A program made the position numbers and the translations under genes. A DNA stretch of 64,000 nt from Sulfidibacter corallicola. GTDB taxonomy: Bacteria > Acidobacteriota > Holophagae > Acanthopleuribacterales > Acanthopleuribacteraceae. Positions 46,382 through 54,579 of the stretch are shown piece by piece. Location of the stretch: NCBI RefSeq assembly GCF_017498545.1, contig NZ_CP071793.1, forward strand, positions 7,620,256 through 7,684,255, read 5' to 3'. The notes beneath the pieces were generated by a model. That model had not been told where the DNA came from. It made no database searches and was given only the letters and a program-made list of their open reading frames with translations. Numbering within the stretch: position 1 is the stretch's first letter; each line of letters starts with the position of its first letter.

Positions 46382-49317
46382 CGAAAACCCTTCCTCGTTC
46401 CCTTCTTCCGCCCTCCCATTCGGTGGGTCTGGGTGATTTGGTGCGCCTTTTTGATGCGTTCGGGAAGGAGGTCGGCAGAGAAATGGCGGAGTTCCTGGGG
46501 TTCGAACCTCAAGGTTCTCACAACCCATTCAAGAAAGAGGAGCAGGAACAGACGCCCTCCCCCCCTACAGGAGGGTCACCAACCCCATTCGAAGAAGAGG
46601 AGCCTGAACCGGTCGAACAAGTCACGGTTATCGATCTACCGATGTGGATCCTGAAGCACCGCGAGCGCATCGCCGAACCTTCCATGATTAGATCGGATGC
46701 CGCGGACTCCCAAAAACGGCAACCACAACGCGATCGAGCCAAGGTTGATGGTATTGCGATTCAGGATAACCATCCGCCTCTTTTTCCCTGGCGTGCCGTT
46801 GGGAAGGGGCTTCATCGGGTCTTGGGGGACATTCAATCCTCGCGGGCGATCGACGAAGCGCGGGCCGTGGCAGCGATCGCTCGGCTCGAACCGCTGTTAA
46901 AGGTGCCACGTCGCAAACATCATGATTGGCCGAACGATGTCATGGTCATCTTGGACGGCAGCTCTCACTTGACGCCCTATGCCAAGGATTATCTAGGGCT
47001 CGGCCAGGCCCTCGTGCGGTTGCTGGGGCAATCCGGTCAGACTCTGTGGTGGGTCGACATGGCGGGGATGGCCATTTTCTATCAAGGGACGTCCAAAGGG
47101 TTTCGCGAGGCGCCTGTTCCCATGCCTCGCCAGGACATGGTGGTTCTCGCACTTTCCGATTTAGGAACGCTGGCCCCGGGACAACGCCTGGCGACGCGCT
47201 GGCATCGAATCGGGCGATGGTACGCCAAGCATGGTGCGAGAACCTTCGCGCTACTGCCGGGAGAGCCACGTGCGCGAACTCCGAGGAGTTCGTGGACACG
47301 GTTGATCGGCTCGCTTCATACAGGTGTGGAACGCTATCGTATCCCATCCGAGGATGTCGTCCACGACGCCAAAAACCGTCGTCGCGAATGGGGCGTCGAG
47401 GTGTTGCTCACGTTGATGGCGGCCACCATTCGCGTGGAACTCGATTTATTACGTGCCTTGATGTTGTTACTGCCTTCCGATCTGTGGGGATTGGGTTTGG
47501 AATGCTTGGTCTGGCAACATGCGGATCTCGTCGGATCCCCTGAAATCAAGTGGCTTGACCCTGAGCGAAGACCGCACTATCGCAAGCGTTTCACCGACGA
47601 AGCCCTTTTCCGCGATCTTCCGGAGATCCGCGGCCAGGCCTTTGCACTCATCCGCCACTATCATCGGAACTTGGATGAGGCGATCGGGGAAGAGGAGCGG
47701 GTCGTCTTCCAAAGCGCAATAGGTGACGTCGAGAACGTCGATTTGGTCTTTTTCGAGGCGCTCGAAAGGCGGATGGTCGAACTTGCTGATCTCCGGGTTG
47801 CACGCTATATCCGTCGATTTACCCTGCGTCATTTCCACGACCCAGGACTCTGGGCATCAAGCGTCATCTTTCCCAGGTTGCTGGCGCTGCAGCGCCAACT
47901 CCTTGATACCCCCACCGACCCCATCCCTCCGGGCTGTGAACCCTATTTCCTGGACGAGGAAATAGCAGGAGTGATGCCGAAAACTGAATGGCGGATCATG
48001 TATTTCGGAGGGTCCTTGCAGCTCGTGCCTTCGGACTTGTCTTTGGTATCGCCAGACGTGGTGGCCCGGCGGACCCTTGCGACCTTCGAAACCGCGCGCG
48101 CCAGCCTGGTATGTGGCCCCCATTGGAACCGTCTCGAATCGAGAGCTTTGGATGGGGGCCAGCCGAGTTCGTTAGCCGATGGTCGAGGAGATCGCTTCTT
48201 CATTCGCACTGAGCGCGAGCGCATGAGTCTGACAAGACTCCGTCTGCCTGAGCCGGCGGTGGCCATGGGCGAGGACGAGCGCGGTGTTTGGATCCACCTG
48301 AACCAGACCCATAGTGGGCGGGATTTGTATTGGTTGGAGCCCCGCCGCTGGAGGTTGTCGTCCGGTCAATCCTTTTTTTGGAGGACCGGTGCGTGGGTCG
48401 ACGCGGCGGTACACGCGATACTCGACAAGGAGTCGTTTCCCATTCCGCGCTGGGCCCAGCGGTCGGGTACCGACGAATACGGTCTTTTCGCCGATGTGAT
48501 GATTGCGGGTGTTTCCCAGCGCTTCCGTTGGATCGGCCCTGGTGCCTTTAAGATGGGATCCACGGAAGCTGAAGATGGCGATGATGACGAACGGCCCCGG
48601 CATCCCGTCTGGATCACCAAACCGTTTTGGATGGCAGATACCGCCTGCAGTCAACGCTTCTGGACGGCGGTCATGGAAACCGAGCCCAGTCACTTCACGG
48701 GCAATGATCTGCCGGTTGATAGTGTTTCATGGAATGATGTGCGAACATTCCTCGATCGCCTCACCGAAACGTTGCCGGGAGCCGAATTTCGCCTACCTTA
48801 CGAGGCCGAGTGGGAGTATGCCTGTCGGGCGGGAACCGCCACGCCTTTTGCCTTTGGCCATGCGATCACGACCGAACAGGTTAACTTCAATGGTCGGGCA
48901 CACTTGGGCGGGGAAGTGCAGGGACAGAGCCGGGAGGGGACCACACCCGTGACGTCGTTTCCCCCAAACGACTGGGGTTTATTCCAAATGCATGGCAATG
49001 TTTGGGAATGGTGTCGCGATTGGGACGGGGCCTACACGGACGGGTTGGCCATTGACCCTCAGGGGCCCGATACGGGCCATGAGCGCGTGCTTCGCGGCGG
49101 TGGCTGGATCCGCTACGCCAGGCTCTGCCGGTCGGCGGCCCGGGACGCGGGCGGGCCTGGCGTCGGCTGGCTCGACTACGGCTTCCGCTTGGTCTCAGGT
49201 CATGGTGATTCAGAGGAAAAAGCGAAGCGTCCGGGAGTGCACCCAAGCAGCGATGACGGACAGGTGGCGGGGACCGACACCGGTCAGGCATCGCGGAAGA
49301 AGCGGGGGGCGTCATGA
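46378..49317 (+). CDS. vWA-like / FGE-fold receptor, DGR target 1
   Basis: This 979-residue protein has a GTG start overlapping the MoxR stop. Residues 30-90 are acidic and proline-rich. Residues about 180-330 look like a vWA-type domain of the SAV_2336 N-terminal sort: DVMVILDGSSHLTPYAKDY (Asp193, MIDAS-like), LWWVDMAGMAIF, VVLALSDLGTLAPG. A mostly helical central region follows. Residues about 710-945 form an FGE/sulfatase-modifying-factor fold: FKMGSTEAEDGDDDERP, PVDSVSWNDVRTFL, RLPYEAEWEYACRAG, GLFQMHGNVWEWCRDW, then the variable segment 900-941 (GHERVLRGGGWIRYARLCRS onward). Such C-type-lectin-like FGE domains are known DGR targets. The C-terminal tail after the VR is Gly/Asp-rich. Confidence 0.88.
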   Translation: MTKTLPRSLLPPSHSVGLGDLVRLFDAFGKEVGREMAEFLGFEPQGSHNPFKKEEQEQTPSPPTGGSPTPFEEEEPEPVEQVTVIDLPMWILKHRERIAEPSMIRSDAADSQKRQPQRDRAKVDGIAIQDNHPPLFPWRAVGKGLHRVLGDIQSSRAIDEARAVAAIARLEPLLKVPRRKHHDWPNDVMVILDGSSHLTPYAKDYLGLGQALVRLLGQSGQTLWWVDMAGMAIFYQGTSKGFREAPVPMPRQDMVVLALSDLGTLAPGQRLATRWHRIGRWYAKHGARTFALLPGEPRARTPRSSWTRLIGSLHTGVERYRIPSEDVVHDAKNRRREWGVEVLLTLMAATIRVELDLLRALMLLLPSDLWGLGLECLVWQHADLVGSPEIKWLDPERRPHYRKRFTDEALFRDLPEIRGQAFALIRHYHRNLDEAIGEEERVVFQSAIGDVENVDLVFFEALERRMVELADLRVARYIRRFTLRHFHDPGLWASSVIFPRLLALQRQLLDTPTDPIPPGCEPYFLDEEIAGVMPKTEWRIMYFGGSLQLVPSDLSLVSPDVVARRTLATFETARASLVCGPHWNRLESRALDGGQPSSLADGRGDRFFIRTERERMSLTRLRLPEPAVAMGEDERGVWIHLNQTHSGRDLYWLEPRRWRLSSGQSFFWRTGAWVDAAVHAILDKESFPIPRWAQRSGTDEYGLFADVMIAGVSQRFRWIGPGAFKMGSTEAEDGDDDERPRHPVWITKPFWMADTACSQRFWTAVMETEPSHFTGNDLPVDSVSWNDVRTFLDRLTETLPGAEFRLPYEAEWEYACRAGTATPFAFGHAITTEQVNFNGRAHLGGEVQGQSREGTTPVTSFPPNDWGLFQMHGNVWEWCRDWDGAYTDGLAIDPQGPDTGHERVLRGGGWIRYARLCRSAARDAGGPGVGWLDYGFRLVSGHGDSEEKAKRPGVHPSSDDGQVAGTDTGQASRKKRGAS
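49075..49198 (+). repeat. DGR variable repeat 1 (VR1)
   Basis: These 124 bases align without gaps to the template repeat at 50831-50954. They differ at 17 positions, 16 of which are adenine in the template; the exception is T to G at 49138. Changed codons are mainly template AAC (Asn) codons. VR1 encodes the last 42 residues of the FGE fold. The 3' segment GGCTTCCGCTTGGTCTCAG is invariant and probably serves as the initiation site for mutagenic homing. A GACCG-ACAC-CGGTC hairpin lies 74 bases after its end. Confidence 0.95.
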
Positions 49318-49829
49318 AATATCGATTCTTCCAGATTCCTGCTCAAAACAGCGAGGCGGAAGCCGAGCGCCTCAATGCCTTTTTGTCCAGTCATCGGGTG
49401 GTTCATGTGGATCGCCACTTTGTGGCGGATGGTGCCAACAGCTACTGGGCCCTTGCGGTGAGCTGGTTGGACGGTGCCGCCGCACCGAATCGGCCCGGAA
49501 AAGAACCGCGTGTCGATTATCGGCAAGTGCTGGATGACGCAGATTTCCAGGTATATGCCCGGCTCCGCGAAATCCGCAAGCAATTGGCAGAAGAGAAAGG
49601 CCTTCCGGCCTATGCCTTGTTTACCAACCAGCAATTGGCCTCGCTGGTATTAAAGCGGGTGACTTCCGCACGCCAGATGTTGGCGATTGAAGGGATTGGC
49701 AAGGGGAAGTGCGAGCAATTTGGCCCCGCTTTCTTGACGGTACTAAAAGAAGTATTCGCGTTGAACAATGGCACTAACCAGGGTGTAGGGGAGTCCCATG
49801 GGAAAACCGAGCGCCATTCGAATGAATGA
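49314..49829 (+). CDS. HRDC-domain DGR accessory protein
   Basis: This 171-residue protein starts in an ATGA overlap with the FGE gene. Residues 1-65 are unassigned (KYRFFQIPAQNSEAEAERLN, a short mixed segment). Residues about 75-145 are an HRDC domain: FQVYARLREIRKQLAEEKGLPAYALFTNQQLASLV, then TSARQMLAIEGIGKGKCEQFG. HRDC domains bind nucleic acid in RecQ and RNase D, and HRDC proteins are a known alternative to Avd as DGR accessory factors. Position, directly before the reverse transcriptase and overlapping it, supports that role. Confidence 0.88.
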   Translation: MKYRFFQIPAQNSEAEAERLNAFLSSHRVVHVDRHFVADGANSYWALAVSWLDGAAAPNRPGKEPRVDYRQVLDDADFQVYARLREIRKQLAEEKGLPAYALFTNQQLASLVLKRVTSARQMLAIEGIGKGKCEQFGPAFLTVLKEVFALNNGTNQGVGESHGKTERHSNE

Positions 49830-50808
49830 CATTGCGGCGTGGGATAACCTCACTCACGCTGCTTGGCGCGCCGCGAAGGGGAAGAGACATCGCCGGGAGG
49901 TATGGGCCTTCATGAGCGTTCTCGAAAAGAGTTTGCATCGCTTGCAAGTCGATCTTTTTTCAGGGCATGCGCCCTACGGCCGCGAACACCGGTTTGTGAT
50001 TCACGATCCCAAGCGCCGAGTGATTCACGCGCCTTGCTTTGCGGATCGAGTGCTTCATCACGCCATGATGAACTGTGTCGGCCCGGTTCTGGATCGGGCT
50101 TTGGTGGACTCGACCTTTGCGTGCCGAAAGGGAAAGGGTGCCTTTGCCGCAGCCAACGCGGTGCTTGCCGGGGTGCGTCGGTTTCCCTGGTATGTTCGCA
50201 TCGATATCTGCGCTTATTTCGACTCAATCGTCCACGAGATCCTTTTGCGATTGTTGCGGAAGAGGCTGAAGGGTAGGGGCTTTTTTCGGTTGGTCGAGAG
50301 GATTTTTTCGTTCCACGGCGGTGCAACCGGGGTGGGTTTGCCGATCGGGACCCTTACCTCCCAACATTTTGCCAATTTCTACCTGAACGGATTGGATCGT
50401 TTTCTGCTCGAAAAGCAGAAGGTGGCCTGGCATGTGCGATATATGGACGACAGTATTTGGTGGTGTGCGAATAAGGCTCAGGCACGGGAAACCTTGGCCG
50501 CCGCGCGGACTTGGCTGAGGGAGGAACTGAGCCTTCAAATCAAGGGGAAAGGCTGTGTGGGGAGATCTGCGCATGGCGTCGGCTTTTGTGGTTTTCGTAT
50601 GGTCCGATCCGGTCTACGTCTGAGCCGAAGACGATGCCGTCGTTACCTTCAGGGGCGACAACGATTGGAGCGGGCCTATCGAGAAGACGCCTTGACGTCG
50701 GGCCAGTTGCAACAAGGTTTTTCCGCTGTCCTGGCGATTACAGCAGGTGTCGATGCGGTGGGTTGGCGTATCGCTGGTCATCACTTTTTTCAGGAACTCG
50801 ATGTATGA
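49798..50808 (+). CDS. DGR reverse transcriptase
   Basis: This 336-residue protein overlaps the HRDC gene by 32 bases; GGGGAG lies 5 bases before the ATG. The reverse transcriptase order is clear: RRVIHAPCFADRVLHHAMM (motif 2 region), YVRIDICAYFDSI with catalytic Asp136, GLPIGTLTSQHFANFYLNGLD (motif 4; the TLTSQ form is usual in group II intron/DGR enzymes), and VRYMDDSIWW (215-218) with the other two Asp. No maturase or endonuclease domain follows, so it is a compact DGR-type enzyme. It would copy template-repeat RNA, misincorporating at A, for homing into the VRs. Confidence 0.95.
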   Translation: MGKPSAIRMNDIAAWDNLTHAAWRAAKGKRHRREVWAFMSVLEKSLHRLQVDLFSGHAPYGREHRFVIHDPKRRVIHAPCFADRVLHHAMMNCVGPVLDRALVDSTFACRKGKGAFAAANAVLAGVRRFPWYVRIDICAYFDSIVHEILLRLLRKRLKGRGFFRLVERIFSFHGGATGVGLPIGTLTSQHFANFYLNGLDRFLLEKQKVAWHVRYMDDSIWWCANKAQARETLAAARTWLREELSLQIKGKGCVGRSAHGVGFCGFRMVRSGLRLSRRRCRRYLQGRQRLERAYREDALTSGQLQQGFSAVLAITAGVDAVGWRIAGHHFFQELDV

Positions 50809-50830
50809 TCGGGTTGGGTTCCGGTCTTAA

Positions 50831-50954
50831 GGCCATAAGCGCGTGCTTCGCGGCGGTAGCTGGATCAACAACGCCAGGAACTGCCGGTCGGCGTACCGGA
50901 ACGCGAACGAGCCTGGCAACGACTGGCACGACTACGGCTTCCGCTTGGTCTCAG
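50831..50954 (+). repeat. DGR template repeat (TR)
   Basis: This template lies 22 bases after the reverse transcriptase stop. It is 124 bases long with 25 adenines; read in the VR frame it gives RGGSWINNARNCRSAYRNAN, rich in AAC codons, as is typical for DGR templates. It matches VR1 (offset 1756) and VR2 (offset 974). Downstream, the TR departs from the VRs at CTCAGC against GTCATG, the expected IMH*/IMH difference. It is not part of an expressed gene. Bases 50955-51123 show no gene. Confidence 0.95.
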
Positions 50955-51123
50955 CTCAGCTGCCCCAGTGTGGCGACTGACCCGACCTGGATCCAGTCCA
51001 GGGAGCGCGATGCGCTACCTTGGCAAAAACCCATTGGGCCCCGATCTGCGAGTAGGCGTGGGCGACAAAATCGCCTTAGGACACTGAAAGCTGGTCGGGC
51101 GCTCCCCTTACCGGTGGTGATTC

Positions 51124-52047
51124 TTGCGTTTGATCCAGCCATGTGTCCTGCGTCCGCCTAGCGACTTTCCTTATCGCTGGACGGCTGCCTATGGTCAAGA
51201 CGTCTATGGGATTTGGCAAACGATCGTATTTCGCGATGTACCCCAATCCTACCGATGGATCCCCCCGGGGACCTTTACCATGGGTTCGCCCGAGGAAGAG
51301 CACTGCCGAGGGAATTATGAAGCACAGCGCCGGGTAACCCTGAGTCAGGGGTTTTGGATGGCGGACACCGCATGTACGCAAGCCTTATGGTCGGCGGTCA
51401 TGGCGGAAAACCCAAGCCACTTTAAGGGCGAAATGTTACCGGTTGAATCGGTCACTTTCGATAGGGTCACCGCTTTTCTGGAGAAGTGGCGCGACATGTG
51501 TCCCGAGGTGCCCTTGCGTTTGCCTACGGAGGCTGAGTGGGAGTATGCATGCAGGGCGAACACGCAAACGCCCTTTTGCTTTGGGGAAACGATCTCCACC
51601 GACCAAGTCAATTTCGATGGCCGTTACCCCTATCGGTCCAGTGATGCCAAAGGCGCTTTCCGGGAAAAAACGATTCCCGTAAAAGAAGTGCCCCCGAATG
51701 GTTGGGGGCTTTATCAAATGCACGGCAATGTGTGGGAATGGTGTGCCGATTGGTACGGGCCCTACGACGAGGAGAGCATGCTTGACCCAACGGGTCCTGA
51801 TAGCGGCCATGAGCGCGTGTTTCGCGGCGGTGGCTGGATCAGCGACGCCAGGTACTGCCGGTCGGCGTCCCGGATCGCGTACGGGCCTGGCTTCGTCTGG
51901 CTCGACAGCGGCTTCCGCTTGGTCTCAGGTCATGGTGATTTAGAGGAAAAAGCGGAGCGTCCGGGCGAGCACCCACGTAGCGGTGGCGGACAGGTGGCGG
52001 GGACCGACACCGGTCAGGCATCGCGGAGGGCGCGGAGGCAGCGGTGA
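51124..52047 (+). CDS. Stand-alone FGE-fold protein, DGR target 2
   Basis: This 307-residue protein begins at a TTG (51124); the preceding in-frame codon is a stop and the ribosome binding site is weak. It is essentially one FGE/sulfatase-modifying-factor domain: YRWIPPGTFTMGSPEEEH, GFWMADTACTQALWSAVM, LPVESVTFDRVTAFL, RLPTEAEWEYACRAN, GLYQMHGNVWEWCADWYGP, then the variable part from residue 228 (GHERVFRGGGWISDARYCRS). The C-terminal tail matches that of target 1 closely (GGGQVAGTDTGQASR). It has no vWA module, so it may be a soluble variable receptor or a competing partner. The short upstream region suggests it arose by copying the 3' part of target 1 or a relative. Confidence 0.85.
   Translation: MRLIQPCVLRPPSDFPYRWTAAYGQDVYGIWQTIVFRDVPQSYRWIPPGTFTMGSPEEEHCRGNYEAQRRVTLSQGFWMADTACTQALWSAVMAENPSHFKGEMLPVESVTFDRVTAFLEKWRDMCPEVPLRLPTEAEWEYACRANTQTPFCFGETISTDQVNFDGRYPYRSSDAKGAFREKTIPVKEVPPNGWGLYQMHGNVWEWCADWYGPYDEESMLDPTGPDSGHERVFRGGGWISDARYCRSASRIAYGPGFVWLDSGFRLVSGHGDLEEKAERPGEHPRSGGGQVAGTDTGQASRRARRQR
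51805..51928 (+). repeat. DGR variable repeat 2 (VR2)
   Basis: This repeat differs from the template at 16 of 124 positions, 14 at template adenines; the others are C to T at 51820 and T to A at 51907. The set of changed adenines differs from VR1, so the two VRs diversified independently. The same hairpin (GACCG-ACAC-CGGTC, 52002-52015) follows at the same 74-base distance. Confidence 0.94.
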
Positions 52048-52048
52048 G

Positions 52049-52100
52049 GGAGAGTGCTAAATACCGGGGGGTCTCAGCACTCTTGTCGCAAAAAAACGGT
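52049..52100. repeat. Right boundary inverted repeat of the DGR/conflict module
   Basis: This begins one base after the stop of target 2 (GGAGAGTGCTAAAT, GGGGGGTCTCAG, TTGTCGCAAAAAAACGG in order) and is the inverse of 42609-42657. It also has an internal inverted pair GAGTGCT / AGCACTC, which the left copy has partly lost. Confidence 0.75.
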
Positions 52101-52205
52101 CGTTTGATGAGCGGGTTTTCGAAGGCCGCCGAAATCGCTGGGAACCCGTCCAAAATGCTCTCATTTTGCCTTCTCAACAATCAACCTATATGTACCCGCT
52201 CGATG

Positions 52206-52401
52206 TCCCTATGTGTCAGGATAGTTGTAGCGACCTGCAATCATAAACGGCCGGGACCGCAAACAAGAGATGTTTCGGGACCACATTAACTGATTCTATC
52301 CACCTGGCCGGGCCCACATTAAATGAGAATGGGACCACATTATTTGCAACTGGGCCCGCAATCATCTGATCGGGACCACATTATTTGCAACTGGGCCCAT
52401 T
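52206..52401 (+). repeat. GGGACC-motif repeat element, copy A
   Basis: It begins TGTCAGGATAGTT at about 52213, then GTAGCGACCTGCAATC and GGCCGGGACCGCAA, then several spaced GGGACCACATTA and GGGCCC motifs. Copy B (52593-52745) has the same order and orientation; copy C (59535-59694) is inverted. Multiple spaced binding-site-like motifs behind a TG terminus resemble IS21-type transposon ends, though no istA/istB genes are present. Copies A and B flank a gene fragment. Confidence 0.6.
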
Positions 52402-52402
52402 A

Positions 52403-52592
52403 TTTTCTTTCGCTCAAACGAATCTCGACGGATTCACCGGCCGGCAAGTAGCCGCTCCAACGAAGTTTGCCACGCTCTGCTGTGACGCGTACTTCCTCTC
52501 CGGGAGCAGCATGGGCTTTCAGCTTGTAATGGCCTTGATCGTCGGTCCGAATCCCATCCGGTTCATGGCCGAGGACGCTGACGGTTACCTGT
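52403..52592 (-). pseudogene. Fragment of the two-TM regulatory-domain gene
   Basis: The minus-strand translation VSVLGHEPDGIRTDDQGHYK through SGYLPAGESVEIRLSER matches the last 60 residues of the intact gene at 54647-55447. The 5' part of the gene is missing, cut exactly where copy B of the GGGACC-motif element begins. It has no start and is not expected to be expressed alone. Confidence 0.75.
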
Positions 52593-52745
52593 AGCGACCC
52601 GCGAACATATTTGGCCGGGACCGCAATCAAAGGGTCTTTTGGGCTCACATTAATTGATTCTATCCGGCATGCTGGGCCCACATTTTTTGCAACTGGGCCC
52701 GCAATCATCCGATTGGGACCACAATATTTGCGAATTGGACCAGGT
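52593..52745 (+). repeat. GGGACC-motif repeat element, copy B
   Basis: Same layout as copy A: GTAGCGACCCGCGAAC, GGCCGGGACCGCAATC, ATTGATTCTATCCGG, then GGGCCC and GGGACCACA motifs. The remaining 100 bases before the next gene end show nothing recognisable. Confidence 0.6.
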
Positions 52746-52846
52746 TGGTTCAGCGACAAATGCTTAACGTGCGTTAGACTGGGTGAGCAGGCCCAAATAC
52801 AGGAGGCACCTTTGCGCCTTTTGGCCACAGAGGTGGCATATCGAAA

Positions 52847-54571
52847 TTATTGAGCCTCTTCAGGCTCTCGTTCACCCTCGTTCTGAATCTCTTCTAAGAG
52901 TTGTTTGAGATGATTCCGAATGGTGCGGAGATCTGCGGATAGCTCTTTGTCCTCGGCGTCGAGGAGCCACATCAGAGTGGGAATCTTTTTCATGAACTCA
53001 TCGGTTCTACCCGCCGTCCTATAAGTCAACAAAAGGCTCCAGTGGCTGATCATCGTGTCAGGATGCCTTTCCCCCAAGGTGCGTTGCCTGATCTCCAGGA
53101 CCTTCTCTTCCAGGATGCGGGCCCCGGGCAAATCCCCTTGGGCTTTGAGGGTTCCGGCCAAGTTGTTCATGCAGATCAAGGTATCGGGATGCGCGTCCCC
53201 CAAGGTGCGTCGCCTGATCTCCAGGACCTTCTCGAGAAGAACGCGGGCCCCGGACAAATCCCCTTGGGCGTAGAGGGATTGGGCCAAGTTGTTCATGCTC
53301 GTCAAGGTATGGGGATGCTTGTCCCCCAAGGTGCGTCGGCTGATCTCCAGGACCTTCTCGAGAAGAACGCGGGCCCCGGCCCAATCGCCTTGGGCTTTGA
53401 GGGATTGGGCCAAGTTGTTCATGCACCTCAAGGTCTGGGGATGCTCGTCCCCCAAGGTGCGTCGGCTGATCTCCAGGACCCTCTCGAGAAGAACGCGGGC
53501 CCCGGGCAAATCCCCTTGGGCTTTGAGGGTTCCGCCCAAGTTGTTCATGCACCTCAAGGTCTGGGGATGCTCGTCCCCCAAGGTGCGTCGGCTGATCTCC
53601 AGGACCTTCTCGTGGAGAACGCGGGCCCCGGCCCAATCGCCTTGGGCGTAGAGGGATTGGGCCAAGTTGTTCATGCTCGCCAAGGTCTGGGGATGCTCGT
53701 CTCCCGAGGTGCTTATTCGCTCATCCAAAAGTTTCGAAAAAAGGGCTCTGGCTTTTTTATAGAGCCCCATATTTACCAGAGCGACCCCCAACCCATTTGA
53801 ATAGGTATGGCGATGCGGTTGCAGATTGACGGCTTCTTGGTATTTAGCAAGTGCCTCCCGATATTTTCCTACACCGTTTAGGGCCTGCCCCAGAAAAAAG
53901 GCTCGTTCTGCGAGCGTCTCGCGCTCATCCTCAAGAGCCTTTTCCTTCTTCTTAAGGCGCTCTTTTGACCTGTTGTAGGATTGCACCAGCGGCGGTATGG
54001 CCTCGGGGAACCTTCTTTCATACAACGCTGCCAACCCCTCATCAAAGAGATCCCCGGTTTGGTTCCTCCAGACCCGAATCGCTTGGTCGATTTCTTCTGG
54101 GGGCAAGCCCAGGTTCTCAGCCACGGACGCCAAGGCGAGTCTTTGCCGTTCCGCGTCACCAACTTGAGATGTGACGTCGAAGTGGGCCCCGATCAAGGTG
54201 AGCAAGTTCCTTACGATTTCCCGCTTGGCCGCCGCGGAGGCCAAGATATCCCGGTCCCCCTTTTTGACCAAGACCACGGTCACCGGTTTTTCCCGAGGGT
54301 TGGGGCAGTTGATCCTGAAATGGGGCGTGAGAAACACCCAAACTGAATCACCTTCTACTTTGAGTTCGACTTCCTCACCCGGATGCAGCTCTCCAGTAAT
54401 CAAAAGGACCGTTCTGCCATCGTCTCCGGTCGGGGCCTCGGCTTGACCGGGCTTGGAGAAGATAGAAACGCCGGGGATGGGGTTCCCATGCAGATCTTCT
54501 ACATAGAGGTTGACACGGGAAACCTGGGCCCAAGCCAAGGTGGGCATGAGAAGGATCATCCAACCTTTCAT
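52847..54571 (-). CDS. Exported kinesin-light-chain-like TPR protein
   Basis: The ATG at 54571 (MKGWMILLMPTLAWAQ, signal peptide) is chosen because GGAGG lies 5 bases ahead, inside the earlier ATGGAGG. The protein has 574 residues. Residues 17-110 resemble a carboxypeptidase-regulatory-like beta domain (VNLYVEDLHGNPIPGVSI, GDDGRTVLLITGELHPGEEV) and are similar to the start of the 55643 gene product. A helical region follows. Residues about 285-500 are five or so 42-residue TPRs with the HPQTLRCMNNLAQSLKAQGD signature, encoded by 126-bp units that are almost identical in DNA. The C-terminus is acidic. It is probably a periplasmic or surface scaffold. Confidence 0.85.
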   Translation of the reverse strand: MKGWMILLMPTLAWAQVSRVNLYVEDLHGNPIPGVSIFSKPGQAEAPTGDDGRTVLLITGELHPGEEVELKVEGDSVWVFLTPHFRINCPNPREKPVTVVLVKKGDRDILASAAAKREIVRNLLTLIGAHFDVTSQVGDAERQRLALASVAENLGLPPEEIDQAIRVWRNQTGDLFDEGLAALYERRFPEAIPPLVQSYNRSKERLKKKEKALEDERETLAERAFFLGQALNGVGKYREALAKYQEAVNLQPHRHTYSNGLGVALVNMGLYKKARALFSKLLDERISTSGDEHPQTLASMNNLAQSLYAQGDWAGARVLHEKVLEISRRTLGDEHPQTLRCMNNLGGTLKAQGDLPGARVLLERVLEISRRTLGDEHPQTLRCMNNLAQSLKAQGDWAGARVLLEKVLEISRRTLGDKHPHTLTSMNNLAQSLYAQGDLSGARVLLEKVLEIRRRTLGDAHPDTLICMNNLAGTLKAQGDLPGARILEEKVLEIRQRTLGERHPDTMISHWSLLLTYRTAGRTDEFMKKIPTLMWLLDAEDKELSADLRTIRNHLKQLLEEIQNEGEREPEEAQ

Positions 54572-54579
54572 CGGGTCCT

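Noticed and set aside
49798..50808. Reverse transcriptase considered as a group II intron or retron enzyme
   Set aside because: There is no maturase/HNH domain, no intron RNA ends and no msr-msd region, whereas a matching TR and two VRs are present.
52400..52828. 142-codon minus-strand frame as a complete gene
   Set aside because: Only its last 60 codons resemble a protein (the 54647 gene's end); the first part reads through a repeat element also found elsewhere in non-coding DNA.
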